Shown here: one piece after another, positions 1 to 6,501 of the stretch
Layout of the letters: each line of letters starts with the position of its first letter
Numbering within the stretch: the stretch's first letter is position 1
Source of the DNA: an uncultured Pseudomonadota bacterium
GTDB lineage: Bacteria > Myxococcota > UBA796
DNA length: 7,223 nt
NCBI GenBank assembly: GCA_913040875.1
Contig: CAJWHX010000165.1
Location: 1 to 7,223, forward strand
Reading direction: 5' to 3'
The notes under the pieces: generated by a model
The model's input: the letters and a program-made list of their open reading frames with translations, nothing else
What the model was told of the DNA's origin: nothing
The model's database searches: none
Position numbers and translations under genes: made by a program

Positions 1-509
1 GTTGGTTCATTCAGCAATCGAAGAACTTCAATCCCTGCAATCTTTGCTGCATCTTTGGTCGCTTGGCGCTGTGCGTCATCAAAATATGCGGGGACTGTTA
101 TCACCGCTCCAGTAGGTGGTGCGAACAAACACTCTTCGGCGACATTCGCTAGAGTTTTTAAAATATGTGCAGACATTTCAATTGGGGTAATGGCCTTGTC
201 ACCAATCGAAAAGCGTGTCACACGTTCATCATCAGCCAACTCATACCCAAAATCTGTTGCTTCTTCTCGTATATCATTGGGTGATCGACCCATAAATCGT
301 TTGATTGAACGAAATGTTTGCACGCCTTCTTTGCCAATTTGCTGGAGTGCTTCTGTACCAGACGCGGTTAGATTTCCATCGTTGTCATATTGCAACACTG
401 AAGGAAACAACGGATTTTCATTGTCATCAAGTAAGATCCTTGCTGTTCCACTGAGGACTACCGAAACCAAAGAATGTGTCGTGCCTAAATCAATTCCAAT
501 ATTTGCCAT
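1..509 (-). CDS. hscA: Fe-S cluster assembly chaperone HscA (Hsp70 family), N-terminal part, cut by window edge
   Basis: Specialised Hsp70 ATPase. In the known ISC pathway it binds IscU with its co-chaperone HscB and uses ATP hydrolysis to promote release of the newly built cluster to acceptor proteins in the cytoplasm. Only about the first 169 residues lie here, all within the nucleotide-binding domain. Visible landmarks are the phosphate-binding loop [11 protein letters not shown] near residues 5-15, the segment [10 protein letters not shown], and the Hsp70 signature region with [20 protein letters not shown] followed by [13 protein letters not shown] at the edge. FDDAQRQ is typical of HscA. 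The start is ATG 509, with GGAG five bases upstream. An ATG at 518-520 is in another frame and stops at once. The N-terminus is shorter than in E. coli HscA, which has about 20 extra residues before the GIDLGTT motif. The loop reads TTH where DnaK/HscA usually have TTN and eukaryotic Hsp70 has TTY. It is the last visible gene of the isc operon, 69 bases after hscB. Confidence 0.96.
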   Translation of the reverse strand, partial: MANIGIDLGTTHSLVSVVLSGTARILLDDNENPLFPSVLQYDNDGNLTASGTEALQQIGKEGVQTFRSIKRFMGRSPNDIREEATDFGYELADDERVTRFSIGDKAITPIEMSAHILKTLANVAEECLFAPPTGAVITVPAYFDDAQRQATKDAAKIAGIEVLRLLNEP

Positions 510-564
510 GATTACTCCATGTGACGCTTGTAAATTCTGTCACGTTTTCCAATGAGCGATAACC

Positions 565-583
565 GTTGACCAACTTGGTCAAC
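565..583. repeat. Perfect 19-bp palindrome spanning the hscB stop codon
   Basis: GTTGACCAA (565-573) and TTGGTCAAC (575-583) are exact reverse complements around a single base at 574. The hscB stop codon (579-581) lies inside the right arm. In RNA this would form a 7-bp stem with a 5-nt loop between hscB and hscA. There is no U-tract after it on the minus strand, so it does not look like an intrinsic terminator. It could be an intercistronic stability or processing hairpin, or a dimeric-protein binding site. Its function is unknown. Confidence 0.6.
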
Positions 584-1127
584 TGTTCACCAAATTCTGT
601 AAATACTTCATTTTGCCCAGTACTTCTTCCACACCAGACAGGTCGCCTTCCCCATTTTCCCAAGTTCTGAACTGCCCTTCCAGTTCATCTTTACAACCTG
701 TCAACAGGTCTTTCGCCTCTTCCCGAACCGACTCTCGGTCTTCCATAGCACGCATCTGCAGTTCAAAGATGGTCTCTAAGAACTCCGTGTCCATTTTGCC
801 GCCTCGTTCTGAAACACTTGCCGACCCGGTCGCTAGGTAACGAGCGCGCATGACATCATCTTGTAAAACTCGAAGACCTTCATTGACAAGAGCCATCCAT
901 TGTTTGGACATTCGACGCTCCACTGCTGACGCTTGGCGCCATTTGTCTGGATGTAAAATCTTTGCCAAACGCAAATGTGCAGAACGAACATCGTCCGTCT
1001 GGACAAAGTATCGCTTTCGCAAACCAAATACGGCAAAATAATCTGCTTTGGGTGGCGGCGGCCGTATGGCTGAACAACTGACACAAACCAATCCCTGCAT
1101 CGGTTCTTTGCATTTCCAGCACAACAT
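579..1127 (-). CDS. hscB: Fe-S cluster assembly co-chaperone HscB with N-terminal tetracysteine domain
   Basis: J-domain co-chaperone that brings IscU to HscA and stimulates its ATPase. Three parts are visible, numbered from ATG 1127. Residues 3-18 are a tetracysteine module, CWKC then CVSC, with spacing CX2C-X8-CX2C, probably a structural zinc site. Residues 29-75 are the J domain, opening with DYFAVFGL and carrying the essential HPD at 59-61 in ILHPDKW. The rest is the C-terminal helical domain that contacts IscU (ALVNEGLRVLQDD, then RARYL and a charged helical tail). The length of 182 residues fits HscB/HSC20. E. coli HscB lacks the cysteine module. Human HSCB has a similar one (CWNC and CPQC) just before its J domain. 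Start choice: ATG 1127 has GAG five bases upstream. GTG 1139, in frame with a GGGGGA upstream, would add four residues and cannot be excluded. The gene lies 85 bases after iscA and 69 bases before hscA. Confidence 0.94.
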   Translation of the reverse strand: MLCWKCKEPMQGLVCVSCSAIRPPPPKADYFAVFGLRKRYFVQTDDVRSAHLRLAKILHPDKWRQASAVERRMSKQWMALVNEGLRVLQDDVMRARYLATGSASVSERGGKMDTEFLETIFELQMRAMEDRESVREEAKDLLTGCKDELEGQFRTWENGEGDLSGVEEVLGKMKYLQNLVNS

Positions 1128-1147
1128 TTTTGCTCTCACTCAATCCC

Positions 1148-1175
1148 CCACTGTACAGAAAAACCGCCACAGTGG
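1148..1175 (-). repeat. Inverted repeat (hairpin) upstream of hscB
   Basis: CCACTGT (1148-1154) and ACAGTGG (1169-1175) form a 7-bp inverted repeat with a 14-base loop in the gap between iscA and hscB. On the minus-strand mRNA the hairpin ends directly next to the GGGGGA tract that would act as ribosome binding site for the alternative GTG start. An inner CTGTACAG palindrome (1151-1158) shares one arm, so two folds are possible. It could tune translation of hscB or protect an mRNA end. It has no U-tract and does not look like a terminator. Confidence 0.4.
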
Positions 1176-1212
1176 ACGGTCCTTCACAAAACTTGTTCAA
1201 CGATAGATATAC

Positions 1213-1539
1213 CTACAAGGTAAACGACTCGCCACAAGAACAAGATCGGGATGCCAACGGGTTGTTGAATACAAATCCAGTACGCACCATCGTCTGCTCA
1301 AAGTCGATTTCAGAGCCGTTGATAAACATGTAGCTTTTGCGTTCAACAGCAACTCGGTGATCACCGAAAGAGAACATCTTATCTTTTGCTTGGGCAGCAT
1401 CCGCAAAGTCCATGTGATAACTCAGGCCTGAGCATCCACCGCCACGAACACTGAGTCTCAAAACGGCTTCAGGGGTCTGGCGTTTCTTTTTAAGCAATGT
1501 CAAACGGTGCATGGCGTTGTCTGTCATAGTAATGGCCAC
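1213..1539 (-). CDS. iscA: Iron-sulfur cluster assembly protein IscA (A-type carrier)
   Basis: A-type Fe-S carrier of the HesB/IscA family. It binds iron or a cluster and helps deliver clusters to apo-proteins, mainly in [4Fe-4S] maturation. The 108-residue product has the family size and the three ligand cysteines at expected places: C36 in GGGCSG, and C100 and C102 in the C-terminal SRSCSCGESF. The start is GTG 1539, chosen for two reasons: a strong GGGAGG lies at 1545-1550, five bases upstream, and the resulting N-terminus reads M-AITMTD, which matches the conserved M-A/S-I/V-T start of IscA proteins. An in-frame ATG at 1527 would remove four residues and lacks such a site. The open frame continues far upstream into iscU in another register, but that extension is not IscA. 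The gene lies 55 bases after iscU and 85 bases before hscB. The cysteine pattern and position between iscU and hscB favour IscA over ErpA. Confidence 0.95.
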   Translation of the reverse strand: MAITMTDNAMHRLTLLKKKRQTPEAVLRLSVRGGGCSGLSYHMDFADAAQAKDKMFSFGDHRVAVERKSYMFINGSEIDFEQTMVRTGFVFNNPLASRSCSCGESFTL

Positions 1540-1544
1540 TACAT

Positions 1545-1550
1545 CCTCCC
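1545..1550 (-). promoter_or_regulatory. Ribosome binding site that fixes the GTG start of iscA
   Basis: GGGAGG on the minus strand, five bases before GTG 1539. It is the strongest Shine-Dalgarno match in the operon and decides in favour of the GTG over the downstream in-frame ATG at 1527. Confidence 0.75.
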
Positions 1551-1594
1551 AAATGGTATGAACTACGTCTATATACTTAGTCCAATCGAACAGA

Positions 1595-1987
1595 TTACTC
1601 AACCGTGCTGGCCTTCTTTTCTTGATAATTTCGGATGGCTTCCTTGATCGCATCTTCTGCAAGTACGGAGCAATGAATCTTTTGCGGTGGCAACTCAAGT
1701 TCAGCAGCGATGTCCACATTGCGTAATGTTTCAGCCTCTTCCACTCGCTTACCTTTAACCATTGTCGTCACAAGAGAAGAAGAAGCAATGGCCGAACCAC
1801 AACCGAATGTTTTGAATTTTGCATCTTCAATGACGCCTTCTTCACTGATTTTTAATTGCAATTGCATCACGTCACCACAGGCTGGTGCACCGACTACTGC
1901 AGTGCCCACTTGTGGATCTTGACGGTCCATTGAACCCATGTTGCGCGGATTGTTGAAATGATCGTTGACTTTATCGCTGTAACGCAT
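1595..1987 (-). CDS. iscU: Iron-sulfur cluster scaffold protein IscU
   Basis: Scaffold on which IscS-derived sulfur and iron are assembled into a [2Fe-2S] cluster before hand-over through HscA/HscB. The 130-residue protein is close to E. coli IscU over its whole length. The ligand set is complete and at the usual positions: C37 and D39 in APACGDV, C63 in GCGSAIASSS, and H105-C106 in KIHCS. The chaperone-recognition loop at residues 99-103 reads LPPQK instead of the almost invariant LPPVK that HscA binds, a valine-to-glutamine change. The start is ATG 1987 (MRYSDKV, as in MAYSEKV of E. coli), with GGAG at 1994-1997. A TTG at 1999 in the same frame is rejected because it overlaps that ribosome binding site and adds non-conserved residues. 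The gene lies 68 bases after iscS and 55 bases before iscA. Confidence 0.98.
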   Translation of the reverse strand: MRYSDKVNDHFNNPRNMGSMDRQDPQVGTAVVGAPACGDVMQLQLKISEEGVIEDAKFKTFGCGSAIASSSLVTTMVKGKRVEEAETLRNVDIAAELELPPQKIHCSVLAEDAIKEAIRNYQEKKASTVE

Positions 1988-2055
1988 GTCTATCTCCAAA
2001 ATAAATGTCTATTGACGGGGGAATTGTAATAAATTTGAGTGTGTGTAAGGACTAT

Positions 2056-3315
2056 TTAGTGTGCAGACCACTGAACGGTTTTCAGATCGATGCCCATCTT
2101 CGCCATTTCGTAAAGTGGACTCATATCACGAAGTTTCTTGATCTGCGTAACGATGATACCCAGTGCCGCATCGACCTCTTCTTTCGTGGTAAATCGTCCA
2201 AGACCAAAACGAATCGATGTATGGGCCAGTTCCACATCTACACCAAGAGCTCTCAAGACATAACTTGGCTCGAGACTTGCACTGGTACAGGCGGACCCTG
2301 AAGAACATGCAATTTCTTTGATCGCAAGCATGATGGCTTCTCCTTCAACATAAGCGAAGGAGATATTCAGATTGTTCGGCAGGCGATGCTCCATTGAACC
2401 GTTGATGAATACTTCATCAAGCTGCGATTGGACTTGCTTCCACATATAATCTCTGAGTTCTCTAACCTTTTCAATGTGGCCTTCTTCCAAATCCTTCTTG
2501 GAAAGTTCCGCTGCCTTACCCAAACCAACAATTTGGTGAACAGGCAACGTGCCAGAACGCATACCGCGCTCGTGACCACCACCATCAATCAATGCTTCCA
2601 AACGAATTCTGGGTCGTCCTCTCCGAACATACAAGGCACCAATTCCCTTTGGCCCGTACATTTTATGCCCAGAAATACTGAGCATATCAATCTGAGAGGC
2701 TTTCACATCCACAGTCACTCGGCCCAGCGCTTGAACAGCATCTGAGTGAAATACGACCTTAGGAGACTGTTTCGATTTTCGAGCTTCTGCGACAATGGCA
2801 CCAATCTCAGCGATGGGCTGAATCACTCCTATCTCGTTGTTGGCGTACATCACTGAAACCAAAACCGTGTCCTCACGAAGAGCGGCTTTCAAATCATCCA
2901 AACGAATCCGACCGTCCGACTCTACCTCTAGAAACGTGATCTCCCAGCCGTCTCGCATGAGTGCTTTACACGCATCTACGACCGCCTTGTGCTCTGTCAA
3001 AACCGTGATGATGTGACCCGTTTCCCCATCATTGTTTCGTTCGTAATACTTGGCAATGCCTTTGATGGCAAGGTTGTTCGACTCCGTAGCGCCTGAGGTC
3101 CAAACAATTTCCTTACCGGTAGCATTGATGAGGCTTCCGACTTGGTCTCTTGCCAACTCTACTGCATCTAGAGCATTCCAACCAAAGGCGTGAGAACGCG
3201 AAGCAGCATTGCCAAACTGATTGGTCAAGAACGGCAACATTGCCTCAACAACAGCAGGGTCGCAAGGGGTCGTTGCATGATTGTCCAAATAAATCAAATC
3301 TGAAATGTCTTTCAT
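2056..3315 (-). CDS. iscS: Cysteine desulfurase IscS
   Basis: PLP-dependent class V aminotransferase-fold enzyme that converts cysteine to alanine and passes the persulfide sulfur to IscU and other acceptors. The 419-residue protein begins with [12 protein letters not shown], has [14 protein letters not shown] near residues 73-86, and H109 in TEHK stacking on PLP. The PLP-binding lysine is K218 in [10 protein letters not shown], and the catalytic C343 lies in [20 protein letters not shown]. That long mobile-loop context and the C-terminal [13 protein letters not shown], matching the IscU-binding tail of E. coli IscS, mark it as true IscS (group I) rather than SufS, NifS or a tRNA-only desulfurase. 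It is about 15 residues longer than E. coli IscS. The start is ATG 3315 with GGAG at 3324-3327, inside the 20-base gap after the regulator gene. That tight spacing indicates co-transcription with the regulator. Confidence 0.98.
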   Translation of the reverse strand: MKDISDLIYLDNHATTPCDPAVVEAMLPFLTNQFGNAASRSHAFGWNALDAVELARDQVGSLINATGKEIVWTSGATESNNLAIKGIAKYYERNNDGETGHIITVLTEHKAVVDACKALMRDGWEITFLEVESDGRIRLDDLKAALREDTVLVSVMYANNEIGVIQPIAEIGAIVAEARKSKQSPKVVFHSDAVQALGRVTVDVKASQIDMLSISGHKMYGPKGIGALYVRRGRPRIRLEALIDGGGHERGMRSGTLPVHQIVGLGKAAELSKKDLEEGHIEKVRELRDYMWKQVQSQLDEVFINGSMEHRLPNNLNISFAYVEGEAIMLAIKEIACSSGSACTSASLEPSYVLRALGVDVELAHTSIRFGLGRFTTKEEVDAALGIIVTQIKKLRDMSPLYEMAKMGIDLKTVQWSAH

Positions 3316-3335
3316 AATGAAAACTCCACTGAAAA

Positions 3336-3818
3336 TCAGTCGTGAGAATGCTGAAGAGATTCTTGGACTCCAGCAATGAGAATGGGAATTTGTGTCTGGT
3401 TATGACCATGTCGGGTACAATTTGGGCAGTCTGATTGATCAACTCGAAATTGGCAGGGTGTACATTGATTTGCAAACTGAATAGACTCTTGAAGTTCGGT
3501 CGCCAGCTGTTGGAGCTGGGCGATTTGCTGCTGTACTTCCAGCAACTTTTCTTGATACAAAACACTCATTTGATTCATCAAATCTGATGCTGATTCTACG
3601 GCCCCAAAGGACGACAAAAAGGTTTTTATCTCGGGAAGAGAAAACCCCAACCGATTCAATTTATCGATCCACTCGACTTGGAAAACCGCTTTATCAGAAT
3701 ACATACGGTACCCTGCTTCGGTACGACTGTCTGGCGATAGAATCCCCAACTGCTCATAATACCGAATGGCTCTAGAGGTTTTACCTGTTTTCTCAGCTAT
3801 GGTTTTAATAGAATACAT
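3336..3818 (-). CDS. MerR-family regulator with C-terminal tetracysteine cluster, first gene of the isc operon
   Basis: DNA-binding regulator of 160 residues. Residues 1-70 are a clear MerR winged-helix domain ([20 protein letters not shown], then GYRMYSD as the wing and LGFSLPEIK). Residues about 76-118 form a Gln/Leu-rich dimerization helix. It is followed by C119, C122, C131 and C134 (CTPC ... SDCPNC), then a His-containing tail (TRHGH ... QHSHD). In E. coli SoxR the [2Fe-2S] ligands are C119, C122, C124 and C130, also directly after the dimer helix and with a similar SDCP stretch. Here the middle cysteine is absent and one is added at the end. Bound Fe-S or zinc is therefore likely, but which one cannot be read from sequence. 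The gene occupies the usual iscR position, 20 bases before iscS, and its promoter contains a MerR-type palindrome, so autoregulation and control of isc are inferred. ATG 3818 is the only start that gives a complete MerR domain. Its ribosome site is weak (GAGAG, about 11 bases away). Alternatives are a zinc or copper sensor. Confidence 0.93.
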   Translation of the reverse strand: MYSIKTIAEKTGKTSRAIRYYEQLGILSPDSRTEAGYRMYSDKAVFQVEWIDKLNRLGFSLPEIKTFLSSFGAVESASDLMNQMSVLYQEKLLEVQQQIAQLQQLATELQESIQFANQCTPCQFRVDQSDCPNCTRHGHNQTQIPILIAGVQESLQHSHD

Positions 3819-3833
3819 AAACGACTGCTCTCA

Positions 3834-3868
3834 ACCTTAACCTTAACGTAAAGGTTACTGTTTGTCAA
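3834..3868 (-). promoter_or_regulatory. Promoter with MerR-type operator for the regulator-isc operon
   Basis: On the minus strand a perfect -35 TTGACA (3863-3868) is followed after 17 bases by TAAGGT (3840-3845), and the same hexamer is repeated directly at 3834-3839. TAAGGT also serves as the -10 of the classical Tn501 merT promoter. The near-palindrome AACCTT-AACGTA-AAGGTT (3839-3856, 16 of 18 positions symmetric) lies between and over these elements, and a third half-site AACCTT (3833-3838) adjoins it. MerR-activated promoters usually have a 19-20-bp spacer. A 17-bp spacer would suit repression by the bound regulator, though the second TAAGGT (23-bp spacer) leaves the real -10 uncertain. 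The predicted leader is only about 15 bases. Confidence 0.68.
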
Positions 3869-3874
3869 CAAATG

Positions 3875-6133
3875 TCACTCGATGAAATGCATTTTGCCCT
3901 GTTCGAACTCTATTTTAATTATCCCATGCCAATCTGTTCTCAATACTTTCGACTCTCTAAGAGACCACAATGTTTCAGGATGGGGATGACCAAATCGGTT
4001 CCTTTCACCTACAGATATAACGCTAAAATTCGGTTCCAACAAGGATATGAATTTCTCTGATGTCGATGTTTTAGACCCGTGGTGCGCTACCTTTAATACA
4101 TCCACATCGGACAGCACTTCGAGCAATCGACGTTCAGCATCTTCCTCAATGTCTCCTGTAAGCAATACCTTATGTTGAGCAATACTGATTTCTAAGACGA
4201 CGCTCTCTTCATTGCAACGATCGGATGTATCGGCCTTCCAATCATGTGGATGTAGAATTCTAACATGTCTATTGACTACGTCTGAAGTCCATTGAATCGT
4301 GTGGGCAATCTGAATCGGCACAGATTTGGATCTAGCAAAATCCCATAATGCAGAATATCTCCCACCTTCATCTTCAGGTTCCAAACCCCGTCCAACAATT
4401 AGAGATCCAACATCAACGTGTTGCAACACAGAAAACATCCCCTCCATATGATCCGCGTGAGGATGAGACAGCCACATCTTATCAATACGCCAAATCCCCT
4501 GTCGCTTCAGATACGGCACCAAATCAAATGTGAACGGACCTGCGTCCACCAGCCACACCACTCCATCTTTCCACTGTATGAGTGTAGCATCCCCTTGTCC
4601 AACCGGAAGAAACTGAATCTGCATTTCAGGACGGTTCTTCAAATACAAATGGTACATTGACCCATACGGAGTATTGATCCAAATGAGCCCACTCCCCATC
4701 AATCCAAACATACATCTTACCCATTTGTTCTTTATCAAAGCAACACTGATGATACATCCAAATGCTATGAATACATCTCGAACATCAAACGCAACCATGA
4801 AAGGCTCGATACTCAATGGTTCCAATAGCCACATCGATAATTCCACAGACGCATCTGCGATGACAAAGAAAAGCATCGATATGGTTGAACAGCCAGACAT
4901 ACCAGTCACAAGACCCAGCATAGAGATTGGCACTGCTAAGGTGGCTAGGAATGGTGTAACCAACAAATTGGCAATTACCCCAGTCAACGGAATGGACTGA
5001 AAGATCCAAGCACAAATCGGGATCGTACCAATTGTTGCGCCTACCGTCATTCCTATCGAGACTGTGATCCCATTTACAATACGAGACTTTGATTTTGAGG
5101 TCAATCGACGGGCGTATTGCCCAAACAGTCCAATGCCAATCACCGCTGCAAAAGAGAGCTGGCATCCCAAATCATGCATCATCGAAGGTTCATGAAGCAG
5201 CATCACCATTCCTGTCAATCCCAGAACATCCCATAGAGAAAAGGATACATCCAATCCTCTACCGATACAATACACACACACCATTAACACAGCCCTTTGA
5301 GCCGATGCAGACCACCCAACCTGATGCCCATACCACACTGAAACCAGTATGGAACCGGTCAATGCAATTCGTTTTGTATACGCATCCAACCCCCATCTTT
5401 CAAATCTATCGATCAATACAATCCATCCTATTAGTCGATATAAGAATGCATACGTACACGCCGCCATGAGACCAATGTGCATTCCACTAATCGCCAACAG
5501 ATGACTGGTACCCGTGTGCTGAAGTTTTTGCTTCAACGCCGGGTCAATACCCGACTTATCTCCAGATATTAATGCCCACAAAACACCTCCGTATGTCAAG
5601 TCATCTAATATCACTGGCTTTTGAACCCGTTCTGGCTCACTGTGAATGATCCACTCTTTGGCCTTCCGAACCCCCATTCTTTGAGCATGTACGCGTCTAA
5701 ATTGATCCACACCCCCTTCCCAATATGCGAGCCCGGTCTTTGGTTGATGCCACACCGACACCAACGACCCTTGAATTGGTGCTGACGGAAAAAATTCTAT
5801 CAACCACCGTTCACCTTCATTTTGAATCAAAGCCTCTCGACGATTGGATTTCATCACCCAACCGGTTGTATACCCGTCCAATTCAACAGATTGATCTGTT
5901 GCATTCACCATGGTGGACAATCGCAACGCACCAATCATCATTGCCATTATCCAGACGATCACTCTTCCTTGTCGAGGATCCTTACAGACCAAAAGCAAGA
6001 GCCCATACGCACACACCCCAATGCGCAACCCCATTACACTTGGTTCCCAACACCACCATGTCACTATTCCAGTAACAATCGCCAGTGATACTTCCCCAAC
6101 CCGAATCTTGATTTCTTCCCTTTTGACCTGCAT
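3875..6133 (-). CDS. comEC: ComEC/Rec2-family DNA-uptake channel protein
   Basis: Inner-membrane protein that carries single-stranded DNA into the cytoplasm during natural transformation. The 752 residues show the full three-part architecture. Residues about 12-75 are N-terminal membrane helices, followed by a soluble OB-like segment to about 170 (DUF4131 region). The Competence domain at about 180-480 has many membrane helices and the hallmark HLLAISGMHIG at 211-221. The C-terminal metallo-beta-lactamase-like domain starts near 505 (FLPVGQGDATLI), with HPHADH at 557-562, LLTGD at 657-661, AHHGS at 683-687 and GHPH at 715-718. The metal-ligand motifs are present, so the nuclease-like domain looks intact. 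The start is ATG 6133, giving a charged N-terminus before the first helix. The upstream GGCGG is a poor ribosome site. The stop codon lies only six bases before the -35 of the isc promoter, with no terminator between, so read-through into isc is possible. No other competence gene is visible. Confidence 0.95.
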   Translation of the reverse strand: MQVKREEIKIRVGEVSLAIVTGIVTWWCWEPSVMGLRIGVCAYGLLLLVCKDPRQGRVIVWIMAMMIGALRLSTMVNATDQSVELDGYTTGWVMKSNRREALIQNEGERWLIEFFPSAPIQGSLVSVWHQPKTGLAYWEGGVDQFRRVHAQRMGVRKAKEWIIHSEPERVQKPVILDDLTYGGVLWALISGDKSGIDPALKQKLQHTGTSHLLAISGMHIGLMAACTYAFLYRLIGWIVLIDRFERWGLDAYTKRIALTGSILVSVWYGHQVGWSASAQRAVLMVCVYCIGRGLDVSFSLWDVLGLTGMVMLLHEPSMMHDLGCQLSFAAVIGIGLFGQYARRLTSKSKSRIVNGITVSIGMTVGATIGTIPICAWIFQSIPLTGVIANLLVTPFLATLAVPISMLGLVTGMSGCSTISMLFFVIADASVELSMWLLEPLSIEPFMVAFDVRDVFIAFGCIISVALIKNKWVRCMFGLMGSGLIWINTPYGSMYHLYLKNRPEMQIQFLPVGQGDATLIQWKDGVVWLVDAGPFTFDLVPYLKRQGIWRIDKMWLSHPHADHMEGMFSVLQHVDVGSLIVGRGLEPEDEGGRYSALWDFARSKSVPIQIAHTIQWTSDVVNRHVRILHPHDWKADTSDRCNEESVVLEISIAQHKVLLTGDIEEDAERRLLEVLSDVDVLKVAHHGSKTSTSEKFISLLEPNFSVISVGERNRFGHPHPETLWSLRESKVLRTDWHGIIKIEFEQGKMHFIE

Positions 6134-6501
6134 GACCGCCTATAATCAAAGTTCGTGCCAATCTTTACAATTTCGAAAAATTGGACATCAATTAGACTGA
6201 ACAGATGGATTTCGTCAGTGAATTGACGAAACCCATTTGATATTTGACGAAACACTGATGAACATTCAGTACTGTGGCGTTTTGCAATTTGCTGTGTACA
6301 CTAAGATACCTCTACAATTATCGATCACATCAGCGATGTACACCCAGATGATTGTTCGTCAATGCAGGTGACAACGTAGCTGATGGTGACAGTTATCCAC
6401 CAATCACAGTGATCTCATGCCGTTCCGAAACTCGATTTCACAGCAGCGGTATGCCAAGAACGCAATGTTATATAAACCTAGAGATTCTGACTGCTATCAA
6501 G
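6134..6501. other. Non-coding stretch between the lipoprotein gene and comEC
   Basis: No convincing gene was found on either strand. It holds a 13-bp hairpin (6205-6236) and a nearby third copy of the octamer TGACGAAA, described separately. Smaller items are GTGTACAC (6294-6301) with TGTACAC again at 6337-6343, and two GGTGACA copies near 6367 and 6385. It should contain the comEC promoter and the 3' end of the lipoprotein transcript. No convincing -35/-10 pair or hairpin-plus-U-tract terminator was recognised. Confidence 0.6.
6205..6252 (-). repeat. Strong hairpin plus three TGACGAAA octamers upstream of comEC
   Basis: TTTCGTCA (6210-6217) is an inverted copy of TGACGAAA (6224-6231), and a further direct copy lies at 6245-6252, 21 bp on, about two helical turns. 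On the minus-strand RNA the first two form a continuous 13-bp stem (6224-6236 with 6205-6217, one G-U pair) and a 6-base loop AUUCAC. The G-U pair is a mismatch (A-C) on the plus strand, which hints at selection on minus-strand RNA. No U-tract follows. It could be an operator array for comEC, an mRNA leader structure, or a U-tract-less transcript end of the lipoprotein gene. Confidence 0.5.

Noticed and set aside
55..555. Plus-strand open frame of 166 codons opposite hscA
   Set aside because: The minus strand encodes clear HscA over the same bases. The plus frame is a shadow with no family resemblance.
1540..1719. Upstream extension of the IscA frame to an ATG at 1719
   Set aside because: It overlaps iscU in another register. 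The GGGAGG site and the conserved N-terminus place the true start at GTG 1539.
1986..2012. Direct repeat ATGTCTAT at 1986-1993 and 2005-2012 before iscU
   Set aside because: Eight bases twice in an AT-rich gap can arise by chance, and the first copy is the iscU start and its spacer. No regulatory model is supported.
6140..6180. Possible promoter (TTGTAA and TATAGG) just before comEC
   Set aside because: The spacing is 20 bases and both boxes are weak. It would leave a leader of only a few bases before ATG 6133.
6205..6236. Hairpin as an intrinsic terminator of the lipoprotein gene
   Set aside because: No run of U follows on the minus strand, the stem is rich in A-U pairs, and it lies about 270 bases past the stop codon.
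6393..6401. TTATCCACC, one mismatch from a DnaA box
   Set aside because: It is a single copy with no further boxes, no AT-rich unwinding region and no origin-linked genes, so there is no support for a replication origin.
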